From assembly GCF_034541975.1 (NCBI RefSeq), contig NZ_JAVYJM010000001.1: DNA of 64,000 bases, one strand, 5' to 3'. Below, piece after piece: positions 6,958 through 14,784 of the stretch; the first letter of the stretch is position 1; every line of letters begins with the position of its first letter. Both the position numbers and the translations under genes were made by a program. The notes beneath the pieces were generated by a model. It was not told the origin of the DNA and made no database searches. It saw nothing but the letters and a program-made list of their open reading frames with translations. This DNA is from Dermacoccus abyssi (GTDB lineage Bacteria; Actinomycetota; Actinomycetes; Actinomycetales; Dermatophilaceae).

Positions 6958-8162
6958 GTGGCGGATTCAACCGGTCAACGCACCGCTGATGGTGCTCAGG
7001 CTATCGGCGTAAGCGTCGTGGGATGAGGCCCAGCCGAGGACCTTGCGGGGCCGTTCGTTGATTCGCGCGGCGATGGTGTCGAGGTCGGCCTGGGTGAAGG
7101 AGCGTAGGTCTACGTTCTTCGCGAGGTACTGACGCAGCAGGCGGTTCGTGTTCTCGTTCGTGCCGCGCTGCCACGGCGAGCGGGCATCGCAGAAGAACAC
7201 CTGCATGCCCAGGGCGTGTGCGATCTGATCGTGGAAGGCCATTTCCCTGCCGCGATCCCACGTCAACGACCGACGAAACTGCGGCGGCACGTCGGCGAGA
7301 TTCTCGATGAGAGCGTCCCTGACCACGTCAGCCTTATACCCGTTTGGCAGGGCAACGACGCGCACCAGCCGGGTGGAGCGTTCGACGAGCGTGGCCACGG
7401 CGGACGGGCGCTGGCCCATGACGAGGTCGCCTTCCCAGTGCCCCGCTTCGCGGCGGTCTTCCACGCTGGTGGGCCGATCGTGGATGGATGCCATGTTCCG
7501 CAACACGCCGCGGCGTTGTCGGGGCTTCGCGACGCGCGCATGGCGCAGCGACCGCCCTGATCGCAGGAGGCTTCCCTGTCGTGGCGCACGGATCTGGCCG
7601 GTGTACAGGGCGTGGTAGATCGACTCGTGCGACAACGAATCCTGCTGTTCGCGCCGTAGCCAGTGGGCGATCTGGGTGGGTGACCACCCTCGTTCCAGCT
7701 TCGCCGCGACTAGGCTCGACAGCGCCGGGTCGCGGTGGAGGCGTGAGGGTTTCGGGCGGCGCGCGTTGCGCCACGCGCCCGCGTCAGCGCTGGCCGCGCG
7801 ATAGGTGCCGGGGCCGCCGTGGCGGGCGACTTCGCGGCTGATGCTCGTGTGATGCCGTCCCAGCCGAGCGGCGATGACACGGCACGACAAGCCGGCGGCG
7901 AGGCCGCGGGAGATCTGTTCACGTTCACTCATCGTCAGGTGGCGTCGGTTCCGCGCGCGGGGCGGCGGCTTCACTCCGCCATGGCGACGCAACAGGGCCC
8001 TGACCGGGGTTTGGCTCACGCCGATCGTGCGGGCGATGAGTCTTACCGACTCGCTCTTCGCCCACAACACCCAAACGTTCTCTTGCTGTTCGTTCGACAA
8101 TCCGGCCATGGCACCCACGATCCACTAGCGGTGGTGGTGCGTTGACCGGTTGAATCCGCCAC
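6958..8162 (-). mobile_element. IS30 family insertion sequence, complete
   Basis: The element has near-perfect terminal inverted repeats starting GTGGCGGATTCAACCGG on both ends and one intact transposase. It is 1205 bp. The likely 2-bp target duplication is CG (6956-6957 and 8163-8164). Its target was the centre of an array palindrome. IS30 relatives are known to favour palindromic targets. Confidence 0.9.
6967..8118 (-). CDS. IS30 family transposase
   Basis: The 383-aa protein has an N-terminal winged/HTH part including ISREVARHGG, and the DDE catalytic core with HWEGDLVMG (first D), LTWDRGREMA (second D) and SPWQRGTNENTNRLLR (E), the signature order of IS30 transposases. The length is normal and no frameshift is seen, so the element is probably active. 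Translation may start at 8118 or a few codons later (8109). It catalyses cut-and-circularise transposition through a circular intermediate in this family. Confidence 0.93.
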   Translation of the reverse strand: MGAMAGLSNEQQENVWVLWAKSESVRLIARTIGVSQTPVRALLRRHGGVKPPPRARNRRHLTMSEREQISRGLAAGLSCRVIAARLGRHHTSISREVARHGGPGTYRAASADAGAWRNARRPKPSRLHRDPALSSLVAAKLERGWSPTQIAHWLRREQQDSLSHESIYHALYTGQIRAPRQGSLLRSGRSLRHARVAKPRQRRGVLRNMASIHDRPTSVEDRREAGHWEGDLVMGQRPSAVATLVERSTRLVRVVALPNGYKADVVRDALIENLADVPPQFRRSLTWDRGREMAFHDQIAHALGMQVFFCDARSPWQRGTNENTNRLLRQYLAKNVDLRSFTQADLDTIAARINERPRKVLGWASSHDAYADSLSTISGALTG

Positions 8163-8174
8163 CGTTTTGGTTAC
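8163..8174. repeat. Right half of the IS30-split array palindrome
   Basis: CGTTTTGGTTAC completes the half-site at 6947-6957. It lies 28 nt from the stop of the truncated gene at 8203. Confidence 0.6.
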
Positions 8175-8202
8175 GCCGGATTGTCACGCGGCACGCCCGG
8201 CT

Positions 8203-8345
8203 TCATTGCCTGCGCAGGCGCTCACGAGGCGGGATCCGCAATCGTCCCGACTCGGCATTGTTGGCCAGATCAGCCATGACACGTGAGACATCCTCAGCCG
8301 GCACCCGCCGGTGCAAAGCAAAGTCGTTCAACACGCCAAGGCTCG
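8203..8345 (-). pseudogene. C-terminal fragment of a gene, possibly a reductase
   Basis: The reverse strand reads HRRVPAEDVSRVMADLANN followed by ESGRLRI and a basic tail, then TGA. This looks like the last 40 or so residues of a longer enzyme, perhaps a zinc-type or quinone oxidoreductase, but the match is too short to be sure. The upstream part is missing and replaced by the MarR fragment and IS481 end. Confidence 0.4.
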
Positions 8346-8399
8346 AGATCCGCGCTCACCACTCCGACCGCCCAACGGCCTCGACCATACGTCTGAGCA

Positions 8400-8551
8400 C
8401 CCACCCACTACAGCCCGGCCTGCGCCAGGGGCGTGATGCCTTCTTCCATGCCCTGACCCCCGACGAGCTGACAGTCCTGGAGGGGTTCCTTGGGAACCTC
8501 GATGCCTCACATGCAGGGGACTCGATCAACGTCTCCGGTCAGTACAGCTAG
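8400..8551 (+). pseudogene. C-terminal fragment of a MarR-type regulator ending in an IS481 inverted repeat
   Basis: The forward frame contains GRDAFFHALTPDELTVLEGF, typical of the last helices of MarR regulators, and then runs into an IS481-type inverted repeat (8524-8546), ending INVSGQYS and TAG. The rest of the gene and the transposon are missing. The same C-terminal tail occurs in the IS481 transposase at 16850-17836 and, as TNVPGQYT, in the MerR regulator at 26525. Confidence 0.5.
8524..8551. repeat. Orphan IS481-type terminal inverted repeat
   Basis: The end matches the right ends of the transposons at 15094-17832 and 26530-30406: ATCAACGTCTCCGGTCAG, then TACA and CTAG. No partner end is visible nearby, so this is a deletion relic. 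It supplies the stop codon of the VOC gene on the other strand. Confidence 0.75.
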
Positions 8552-8952
8552 ACGCGAGAGAGCAGACAGAACGGGTGGCCGGCGGGATCGGCCAGCACGA
8601 AGACCTGTTCGTCTCTTTCATCGGAACGATCCATAAGCACTATGGCCCCAAGAGCGCACGCACGTTCGACGTGACGCGACAACTCGTCGCGAGAATCGAC
8701 GATGAACTCAAGATGCAGTTGCATCGGAACGTCTGGCGAAGGCCAGGTGGTCTGGGTGAGGGAATCGACACGCTGCACGGCCAGCCGGACAGCTCCCGTC
8801 GAGTCGACGAGTTCGACCCACTGCGGCTCACCGTCGGCAACGTCGGCGTCATAGTTAAGGCCCAGCAGTTCGCCGTAGAATACTGCCACGTCTCGTACGT
8901 TGACGGCGTCGACGGTGGGGTGCAGTAGTCGTGGGAAACCCGATTTACCCAT
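8548..8952 (-). CDS. VOC superfamily (glyoxalase-like) protein
   Basis: The 134-aa protein has one full VOC domain: VNVRDVAVFYGELLGLN near the start, PQWVELVDSTG, MQLHLEFIVDS in the second half and a C-terminal LADPAGHPFCLL. Histidine and glutamate residues typical of the metal site are present (LHLEF; GHPF). Members act in isomerisation, dioxygenation or drug binding; the role here is unknown. The TAG stop lies in the adjacent IS481 end, so the last codons may differ from the original protein. It faces the palindrome at 9025 with its 5' end. Confidence 0.8.
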   Translation of the reverse strand: MGKSGFPRLLHPTVDAVNVRDVAVFYGELLGLNYDADVADGEPQWVELVDSTGAVRLAVQRVDSLTQTTWPSPDVPMQLHLEFIVDSRDELSRHVERACALGAIVLMDRSDERDEQVFVLADPAGHPFCLLSRV

Positions 8953-9024
8953 GAGTCCACTGTGTCATCGCAGGACATGGGCAGCGAGGAGGCTCCGCCT
9001 GAACGGGGTAGGGCTCCCGGCGTC

Positions 9025-9052
9025 GTGTAGCTCAAACGGTCTTTGGAGCTAC
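9025..9052. repeat. Array palindrome
   Basis: TGTAGCTCAAACGG faces TCTTTGGAGCTACA, with 12 of 14 positions pairing. It lies between the VOC gene's 5' end and a broken LysE-like gene. Confidence 0.75.
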
Positions 9053-9056
9053 AGCA

Positions 9057-9290
9057 GCTTGGCGACAGCGCAGATGGCCCTGCTCGGCACAGTCAACGTG
9101 TGCACCGAGTTCGTGCTCTACGGCACCATCGGTGCTCTCGCGGGCACTTCATGAGCGATTCACTGGCAGTCCGCGAGCTAGCGCGGCGTTGAACTACCTG
9201 GCGGCCACGGTCTACGCCGTTCTTGCCTGCGTCCTCATCGTCGAAGCCGTCCGACAGGTGTGCCGCAGGTGCACCACGAGGCGCACAGAC
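9057..9290 (+). pseudogene. LysE-type exporter, C-terminal fragment with frameshift
   Basis: In one frame the DNA reads AQMALLGTVNVCTEFVLYGT, followed after a frameshift near 9140 by ALNYLAATVYAVLACVLIVE. Together these resemble the last two membrane segments of LysE/RhtB exporters. The first two thirds of the gene are absent; it begins directly after the palindrome. It is not simply the other half of the fragment at 5791-6034, since the middle of the protein is missing from both. Confidence 0.5.
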
Positions 9291-9332
9291 AAAGGCTTCC
9301 CAATGGGCGCCTGTGGGCCTAGCGTTGTGGAT

Positions 9333-9341
9333 GTGATCACC
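9333..9341 (+). pseudogene. First three codons of the NIPSNAP gene cut by IS3
   Basis: GTG ATC ACC at 9333-9341 joins in frame with the sequence after the IS3 element (TGT GTC GTC from 10744) once the CACC duplication is removed. The joined product begins MITCVVHYTIDPDQ. Confidence 0.6.
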
Positions 9342-9487
9342 TGAAGCGTCCCGGGTTTCGTGCCGCTCCTATGCGGGTGCCAACTCTCGGTTGAGGTTGG
9401 CGTAGTAGGCGGTCTGAAGCGTCCCGGGTTTCGTGCCGCTCCTATGCGGGTGCCAACTCTCGGTTGAGGTTGGCGTAGTAGGCGGTC
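9342..9487. repeat. 73-bp tandem duplication of the IS3 end
   Basis: Positions 9342-9414 and 9415-9487 are identical 73-bp units, each starting with the terminal inverted repeat and including the end of orfB. The outer copy repeats the last codons of orfB after its stop. This may mark a one-ended transposition or slippage event. Confidence 0.85.
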
Positions 9488-10377
9488 TCGTACTCGGCCG
9501 GGGTGGTCATGGCCAGAGACGAGTGGAGCCTTCGGTTGTTGTACCACTCGACCCATCCGGCGGTGGCGTACTCGACGTCGGCGATGGTCTTGTACGGGCT
9601 GTCGTGGAAGATCGTGGTGGTGATGCACTCGGTCTTGTACAGGCCGATGACGCACTCCATGAGTGCGTTGTCGTACGCGTCCGCGACGGTGCCGATCGAT
9701 GCGGCGATGCCCTCGGCGGCCAGGTGCTCGGCGAAGCGCAGGCTGGTGTACTGCGACCCGGCATCGCTATGTGCGATCAGCTCGCCGGGTTGGACGGGGT
9801 GCCCGGCTCGGTCGCGTTCCCACAGCGCGATCCGCAGCGGTGTCAGGACCAGCGGTGTCGTCTTGCTCGTCGCGGCGTGCCAGGCCACGACCTTCTGGGA
9901 GTAGCAGTCCAGGACGAACGCGACGTACACGAAACCCGCCCACGTGCGTACGTAGGTGAAGTCCGCGACCCACTTCGTGTTCGGCGCTGCCGCGGTGAAG
10001 TCCCGGTTGAGCAGGTCACCAGCCCGATGCCCGTCCTTGGCCGGGATCGTGGTGCGTACCGGACGGCCGCGGCGTACCCCGTTCATCCCCGCGACGCCCA
10101 TGAGCCGATCCACGCGACCGGCGCCGACCTGGTGACCTTGCCTACGTAGCCAGGCGGTCATCTTGCGACGCCCGTACAGCCCTTCCGGGGTACCGACGAG
10201 GTCGTGCAGGACGTTGAGCAGGACCGCGTCGGACGTGTCACGGGCCGATGCGCTGCGGTGGCGCCAGGCCCGGTAGGTGCGTGCGGCGATCTGGCAGCCC
10301 TCCTGGCGGAGCACCCTGCAGACCGACTCGACCGCGTGCCCCTCGGCGCGCATCTGATCGATGAAACCCATGATCAT
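9442..10377 (-). CDS. IS3 family transposase OrfB
   Basis: The 311-aa protein carries the rve integrase core: NTKWVADFTYVRTW (first D), IAHSDAGSQYTS (second D) and ADAYDNALMECVIGLYKTE (E with the usual K/R), then the IS3-type C-terminus WVEWYNNRRLHSSLAMTTP. The start overlaps the end of orfA by 4 nt (ATGA). In this family a -1 ribosomal frameshift usually makes an OrfAB fusion; I see no unambiguous slippery heptamer. Confidence 0.92.
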   Translation of the reverse strand: MIMGFIDQMRAEGHAVESVCRVLRQEGCQIAARTYRAWRHRSASARDTSDAVLLNVLHDLVGTPEGLYGRRKMTAWLRRQGHQVGAGRVDRLMGVAGMNGVRRGRPVRTTIPAKDGHRAGDLLNRDFTAAAPNTKWVADFTYVRTWAGFVYVAFVLDCYSQKVVAWHAATSKTTPLVLTPLRIALWERDRAGHPVQPGELIAHSDAGSQYTSLRFAEHLAAEGIAASIGTVADAYDNALMECVIGLYKTECITTTIFHDSPYKTIADVEYATAGWVEWYNNRRLHSSLAMTTPAEYETAYYANLNRELAPA

Positions 10378-10685
10378 CGGTTGCGGGGGTCGAGCTCCCC
10401 CGCGAAGAAAATCGAGGCCTTGCGTAGGAGCTCGTTGTCCTCGCGCAACCGCTTGACCTCGCTGCGCAGACGACGCAGCTCGGCCAGGTCGTCGCTGGTC
10501 GGCCCGTCCTTCAGGCCGGCGTCGACGCGGTGTTGCGAGACCCAGCGGCGCAAGGTTTCACGGCCCACGTCGACCTTCGGTGACACCAACGCGACGGCCT
10601 TGGTGACGGACCCGGCTTCCTCGACGCGGTCCAGGACCATCCGCACCGCGCGGTCCTTCACCTCGGGATCGAACTTCTTCGGCAT
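10374..10685 (-). CDS. IS3 family OrfA (helix-turn-helix protein)
   Basis: The 103-aa protein starts MPKKFDPEVKDRAVRMVLD, the common start of IS3-family OrfA proteins, has an HTH (VGRETLRRWVSQHRV) and a C-terminal leucine-zipper stretch (AELRRLRSEVKRLREDNELL). It binds the terminal repeats and partners OrfB. An ATG three codons upstream (10694) is also possible. Confidence 0.88.
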   Translation of the reverse strand: MPKKFDPEVKDRAVRMVLDRVEEAGSVTKAVALVSPKVDVGRETLRRWVSQHRVDAGLKDGPTSDDLAELRRLRSEVKRLREDNELLRKASIFFAGELDPRNR

Positions 10686-10739
10686 GAACAACATCCTCTC
10701 GAACTCGAAAGGAAGCGGCATCACACCCGGGACGCTTCA

Positions 10740-11049
10740 CACCTGTGTCGTCCACTACACCATCGACCCCGACCAGATCGCGGCCTTTGAACAGTTCGCC
10801 CGTGCTTGGATGCGGCTTGTCGACGAACACGGCGGCACCCACCACGGGTACTACCTACCCGCGGAAGGCGCGAGTGACCGTGCGGAAGCCCTGTTCAGCT
10901 TCCCCAGCCTGGCTGCCTACGAGCAGTACCGCACCTTGTTCGGCACCCACCCGGACTTCATCGCCGCTGACCGGATTCGAGACGAGTCCGGGTGCGTCCT
11001 GCGGTACGAGCGCACCTTTATGCGGCCGCTCCTACCCCAGGGACACTGA
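10740..11049 (+). pseudogene. NIPSNAP-like protein interrupted by IS3
   Basis: Downstream of IS3 the frame reads CVVHYTIDPDQIAAFEQFAR, then GGTHHGYYLPAEG, SFPSLAAYEQYRTLF and a C-terminal ERTFMRPLLPQGH, a typical NIPSNAP (ferredoxin-like alpha-beta barrel) protein of about 100 aa. Joined to 9333-9341 it would be complete, so the insertion is recent and the coding sequence is otherwise intact. Function in the family is poorly defined. Confidence 0.75.
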
Positions 11050-11250
11050 AAGGGACTCCGGCAGCACGCTCGGCACAACCCACAACGCCGCAGGTCAGCG
11101 CGTACAGATGGGTGTACCCCACCCCGCGCAAGTGGAAACCCCCACAGATGCGCACTTTTCACCACCGCGCATCCAGGGATATTCCTACTCACACAGTCGA
11201 GAGCTCAGACCAGGCGGGTCATCATCGAACCGGCAGGCAGCCCTAGCGGT
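11050..11250. other. Stretch without a recognisable gene
   Basis: About 200 nt between the NIPSNAP stop and the palindrome at 11251. Overlapping ORFs in several frames are short and without family features. I see no RNA gene or terminator here. Confidence 0.4.
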
Positions 11251-11273
11251 GTAGCAAAAACCTTCGTTTACGC
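11251..11273. repeat. Array palindrome, degenerate copy
   Basis: GTAGCAAAAACC faces TTCGTTTACGC. The broken VOC gene begins within or just after it, and no start codon for that gene remains. Confidence 0.45.
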
Positions 11274-11579
11274 CCCCATCCTGGAGCATCCAGGCTCATC
11301 GGCGGTATTTTTTCGCGCCGCCTTCGGCTGGGAGCACCTGGCCTACGGGCCGCATTACACAGATGTTCAGCTCGACAACGAACAGACACTTGGCTTCCAG
11401 GAAGACACCGCCGAAGCACCCCCAGGACCCTTGACGATCATCGAGGTCGACGACCTTGATGCATCACCGTCCCACCGTTCGATTTCCCCGGTGGTCGCCG
11501 ATTCCACTTCCGCGAGCCGGGCGGTAACGAGCTTGCGGCCTGGACGCGCGCAGGTGAGAGAACAAACTTCATCGTGTAG
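11257..11579 (+). pseudogene. VOC family protein, frameshifted and without a start codon
   Basis: The frame from the palindrome reads KTFVYAPILEHPGSSAVFFR, FGWEHLAYG and GPLTIIEVDDLD; after about 11460 the homologous sequence continues in another frame as PFDFPGGRRFHFREPGGNEL, ending NFIV and TAG. Together they make a complete single-domain VOC protein. There is no ATG, GTG or TTG at the expected start, so both start loss and a frameshift have inactivated it. Confidence 0.6.
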
Positions 11580-11591
11580 CAAGGTGGGTCT

Positions 11592-11939
11592 ATGAGAGTT
11601 GAACGAGTCGTCCCGAACCTGACGGTCACAGATATTGCCCGAGCTGTGGAAGAGCATCGGAGCATGTTGGGCCTTGACGTTCTGATGGATCACGGATGGA
11701 TCGTCACCCTGGGCGACGATGCTGGACATCAGCTCAGTCTGATGACCGCCGATGCCACAGCGCCGGTCAATCCCGACGTTTCGGTGTTCGTCGATGACGT
11801 GCGTGAGGCTTTCAAGCGTGTCGAGGCTGCCGGGGTGGAGATCGTTCATCCACTGTCCGACGAGCCGTGGGGAGTCACGCGGTTCTTCTACCGGGACAGT
11901 CAAGGGCGCGTGATCAACGTTGGAATTCACACGGCGTGA
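11592..11939 (+). CDS. VOC superfamily (glyoxalase-like) protein
   Basis: The 115-aa protein is one compact VOC domain: ERVVPNLTVTDIARAVEEHR, HQLSLMTAD, PDVSVFVDDVREAFKRVEAAG and a C-terminal FFYRDSQGRVINVG. It matches the short VOC proteins often found beside mobile or resistance genes. The ATG at 11592 has a GGTGGG site a few bases upstream. The TGA stop is 1 nt before the palindrome at 11941. The ligand is unknown. Confidence 0.82.
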   Translation: MRVERVVPNLTVTDIARAVEEHRSMLGLDVLMDHGWIVTLGDDAGHQLSLMTADATAPVNPDVSVFVDDVREAFKRVEAAGVEIVHPLSDEPWGVTRFFYRDSQGRVINVGIHTA

Positions 11940-11940
11940 G

Positions 11941-11967
11941 TGTGCGCAATCGTTTGTTTCTGCACCA
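11941..11967. repeat. Array palindrome
   Basis: The right half GTTTCTGCAC is the GTGCAGAAAC class on the other strand; the left half GTGCGCAATCG is diverged. It lies between the VOC stop and the start of the 131-aa protein, 19 nt away. Confidence 0.6.
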
Positions 11968-11986
11968 GCTGGGGAATGCTGGCCCT

Positions 11987-12382
11987 ATGAGCAAGAACCG
12001 GATCGGCAAGATGCGCGTCTTCTTGGTGGTTCTCATGGGGGTCGCGGTCCTCGCAGTGGGCGCAATGATTTACCTGCGGGGGCCAGCCGAGGATCGTTCA
12101 GTCATCCGTCACGCAGCCGCTGATCGTCTCCGTGTCTCAGACAATCAGGTGGAGGTCACCAGCTATGTGTCGCAGGGTGCCTGTTACGTCGCTCAGATCA
12201 CGGTCAAGTCCACAGGTGATCCGGCGTACTCCGTGGCAGTCCGCAAACAGGAACCAACCCCCGTGGTGACCCGCATCAGTGGCGAATCGCTCGGCTCCAA
12301 CAGCGACCCTGGTTTTGATACGGACGACCCTCAATGGGAGTCGGCCTGCCACACGAGCCGATCCCCGCCCACTAGTGCATAA
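11987..12382 (+). CDS. Membrane-anchored small protein (131 aa)
   Basis: I do not recognise the family. After a basic N-terminus (MSKNRIGKMR) comes one membrane segment (VFLVVLMGVAVLAVGAMIYL), then an extracytoplasmic domain of about 100 aa with SYVSQGACYVAQITV and a second cysteine near the end (ESACHTS). It could be a disulfide-containing surface domain. The TAA stop (12380-12382) is provided by the palindrome at 12375-12398. Confidence 0.6.
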   Translation: MSKNRIGKMRVFLVVLMGVAVLAVGAMIYLRGPAEDRSVIRHAAADRLRVSDNQVEVTSYVSQGACYVAQITVKSTGDPAYSVAVRKQEPTPVVTRISGESLGSNSDPGFDTDDPQWESACHTSRSPPTSA

Positions 12383-12398
12383 ACGGTCGTTTGTGCAC
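12375..12398. repeat. Array palindrome
   Basis: GTGCATAAACG and CGTTTGTGCAC flank a 2-nt centre with one mismatched pair. It contains the stop codon of the 131-aa protein and lies 9 nt from the stop of a reverse-strand gene fragment. Confidence 0.75.
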
Positions 12399-12406
12399 CA
12401 GTCTGC

Positions 12407-12550
12407 TCAGGGCGTGGTGGGGGAGCGTCCCGGCGCGTAGGTCGCGTACCCGGCCAGGTGCGACAACGCGGCATGAGCGTAGACATGGGAGAAGCTGGCG
12501 CGATCCACCCACAAGCAGAACTCTGGGTCAGCAGCCTCTGGAATGAAATC
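12407..12550 (-). pseudogene. C-terminal fragment of an unknown gene
   Basis: The reverse strand reads DLDFIPEAADPEFCLWVDRA, then SHVYAHAALSHLAGYATYAP and TGA. This looks like the last 45 or so residues of a protein whose 5' part was lost when the neighbouring unit (12659 on) was joined. The family is not recognised. Confidence 0.35.
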
Positions 12551-12658
12551 CAGATCGCTCGTCCCTGACGTCCCCCCTCGTCGCACTCGAGCCGCCAAGC
12601 TCCGTGCGAGGACCATTCACATCTCCCCGAGACAGCAAGTCCTGAAAGGCTCTAAGAC

Positions 12659-13510
12659 GTGCGAGAAAGTGAGCTGTGGATCGAGGAACCCACCGACCCC
12701 CTCGACCCCTGGGGCAAGGTCCGCCGTAGCGTGAACCTCGACCTCATCAAAAACCTCGCCCGCGGACCTCTCGCAGGAGACGATGACCTCGAATCGGCGA
12801 TGTCGCTGACACGCTTGGTTCGGGACGCCTACACATCCTTCGGCACCGATCGCAGCGCCGATGTTGAGCCCGAAGAGAGCCGCATCATCCTTCGTGCCCT
12901 CACGATGGTGCTTGAGCGACGCGGCATCACGTTCGAACCGCCCTGGCGCGACTACAACTCATTCAAGTCCCACTGGGTCAGCCTCGGAGCCACCAACACG
13001 GGCGGATGGCAAGCCCGCCGCGACATCATCGGCCATCACTTCGACCCGATCAGCGAGGCCCTGGAAAAGGCCGAGGATGCCCAAATCCGCTCAGACTTGG
13101 TAGAACCCGTCTCGCCTCATGCGAACACCGGATGGGCAAGAGTCGACACTGAGATCGCCGGACTACGCCAGCGTTTCCGTACCGCAACCGCGATGCAGGA
13201 CTACCGCGACTGCGGGAACCGCTCTGTAGCCGTCCTCGAGGCGCTGAGCGCAACCGTCTTCGACCCGACCAAACACTGGACAGCAGACGAAAAGCCGCCG
13301 CCCGTCGACAAGACAGACCTACGTATTGGCGCCTACATCACCGAACGCATGCGCGGTAGGGAGAACGAAGAGCTACGCGGACTCGTGAAGAAGGCCTCAG
13401 CTCTCGCGCACAAGGTGAAGCATTCCCCCAACGCCGACCGAGTCAACGCCGGCATCGCGGCCGACGCGGTCATACTGCTCGCCAACATGTTGCGCCGACT
13501 CGCGGAGTGA
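12659..13510 (+). CDS. Hypothetical protein (283 aa), possible defence-type
   Basis: I do not recognise it with confidence. It is soluble and helical, with a first half containing DYNSFKSHWVSLGATNTGGW (an SF/SHW arrangement) and a second half with YRDCGNRSVAVLEALSATVF and the C-terminal KKASALAHKVKHSPNADRVN. Similar C-terminal helical domains occur in some abortive-infection-like proteins of mobile regions, but no catalytic motif is visible. The start is GTG at 12659 with GAAAGG upstream. The stop is 23 nt before the palindrome at 13534. Confidence 0.6.
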   Translation: MRESELWIEEPTDPLDPWGKVRRSVNLDLIKNLARGPLAGDDDLESAMSLTRLVRDAYTSFGTDRSADVEPEESRIILRALTMVLERRGITFEPPWRDYNSFKSHWVSLGATNTGGWQARRDIIGHHFDPISEALEKAEDAQIRSDLVEPVSPHANTGWARVDTEIAGLRQRFRTATAMQDYRDCGNRSVAVLEALSATVFDPTKHWTADEKPPPVDKTDLRIGAYITERMRGRENEELRGLVKKASALAHKVKHSPNADRVNAGIAADAVILLANMLRRLAE

Positions 13511-13533
13511 CGCTCCTACTGCCCGCTCACGCG

Positions 13534-13558
13534 GTGCAGAAACGTTCGTTTGAGCTAC
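13534..13558. repeat. Array palindrome, hybrid of two half-site types
   Basis: GTGCAGAAACG on the left, CGTTTGAGCTAC on the right, with TT between. The left half is of the GTGCAG type and the right half of the GTAGCTC type, so halves can be mixed. After it, 13559-13712 holds only a short open stretch of no recognisable family. Confidence 0.7.
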
Positions 13559-13712
13559 AAGGACTCACGCCCGTTCGTGCTCACCCGCCACTGGAAACGA
13601 CTCGGCCAGGAACTCAACCCCGACGCAGTCAGCCTGATTGAGATTCGGATCATCCCCTCGACCAACCGGACCATCCGAGCACCACGACATCCCACCCGTT
13701 CAGGAGCAGCCC

Positions 13713-14534
13713 ATGACCACCATTGACACCACTTGGCCCGGCAGGCAGCTGCCGGTGTCGGATGCCGACCTGTTCGTCCGCGACTCCGATGGCACGGGCT
13801 CTGCCATCGTCTTTCTCCACGGCTTGGGCGGATACTCCGGTGAATGGTCGCCCGTAGCATCCCAACTTCGTGATGACTTCCGGGTGGTCGCCTTCGATCA
13901 GCGTGGGCAAGGGCGCAGCACCACCGAACCCGACGACCTCACCCGCGACGCGTTCGTCAACGACACCATCGCCGTGATCGAGCATGCAGACGCCGGTCCC
14001 GTCGTGCTGGTCGGTCAGTCCATGGGCGCCCACACCGCAATGCTCACTGCCGCGCGGCGTCCCGATCTTGTCTCGCAACTGATACTCATCGAGGGCGGCC
14101 TCGGCGGCGAGGGGCCCGATGCCTCCCACGATGTGATCAACTGGTTCCGCAGCTGGCCCGCACCCTTCGCGTACCTCCCGGACGCCGTGTCCTGGTTCGA
14201 GGGCCAGGGCTACCGCCCGGACGCCGCCCGCGCGTGGGCAGCAGGGCTGCGGGAAACACCCGGCGGCTTGGTTCCGCGGTTCGTGCCCGAGGTCTTGCTG
14301 CAGCAGATGCTGGCCGTGCACCTTGAGAAGCGCCTGCAGGAATGGACCACCGTCAGCTGTCCCACGCTGCTCATCAAGGGCGGCCATGGGTTCATCCCGG
14401 CAGCGGAGTTCGACCAGATGCTGTCGACCAACCCCCGCGCGTCCATGGTAGAGGTCGCGGACGCCGGTCACGACGTGCACCTCGACGCCCCCACAAACAT
14501 CGTTGATTTCATCCGCACACACCTCAACGCCTGA
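13713..14534 (+). CDS. Alpha/beta hydrolase
   Basis: The 273-aa protein has the oxyanion-hole segment VFLHGLGGYSGEW, the nucleophile elbow LVGQSMGAHTAM (serine), a lid region and the catalytic histidine in VADAGHDVHLDAP. A likely catalytic aspartate or glutamate lies in between. Members hydrolyse esters, lactones or peptides; the substrate is unknown. The ATG at 13713 has CAGGAG 7 nt upstream, so the longer reading from 13638 is rejected. It is a one-gene unit between the palindromes at 13534 and 14611. Confidence 0.85.
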   Translation: MTTIDTTWPGRQLPVSDADLFVRDSDGTGSAIVFLHGLGGYSGEWSPVASQLRDDFRVVAFDQRGQGRSTTEPDDLTRDAFVNDTIAVIEHADAGPVVLVGQSMGAHTAMLTAARRPDLVSQLILIEGGLGGEGPDASHDVINWFRSWPAPFAYLPDAVSWFEGQGYRPDAARAWAAGLRETPGGLVPRFVPEVLLQQMLAVHLEKRLQEWTTVSCPTLLIKGGHGFIPAAEFDQMLSTNPRASMVEVADAGHDVHLDAPTNIVDFIRTHLNA

Positions 14535-14610
14535 CACCAAGCCCCAGATCCACCAGCTCCGTGGCGGCCGGGCATTTGACGGGCGGAGGTGCTCGTCTTG
14601 GTGGCAACGC

Positions 14611-14647
14611 CGGGGTAAGCGAAAACGGTCGTATTTGCTACACCCCG
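14611..14647. repeat. Array palindrome with extended arms
   Basis: GTAAGCGAAAACG faces CGTATTTGCTAC and is itself enclosed by CGGGG and CCCCG. From 14669 to about 14716 further half-site-like pieces follow (TTGAGCTAC, GTAGCGAAACTAC, GTGCAGAAC), suggesting that several recombination events have scarred this 100-bp stretch. Confidence 0.55.
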
Positions 14648-14784
14648 GCTCGACGGAGTTCCGCACGTACTTGAGCTACCGAATTGCGTAGCGAAACTAC
14701 GTGCAGAACCCCGTGTAGCAGAACTGGGGGTCTGCCGACCCTTTGCGCACCTGATCAACGAGCCGTCAGGCGCCACACCTCACC

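Larger units (their letters stand above)
9342..10739 (-). mobile_element. IS3 family insertion sequence with a tandem end duplication
   Basis: The ends are TGAAGCGTCCCGGGT (9342) and its inverted copy (10725-10739). A CACC duplication flanks the element (9338-9341 and 10740-10743). Two overlapping ORFs encode OrfA and OrfB. The 3' end of the element is duplicated in tandem (9342-9414 and 9415-9487). Confidence 0.88.
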
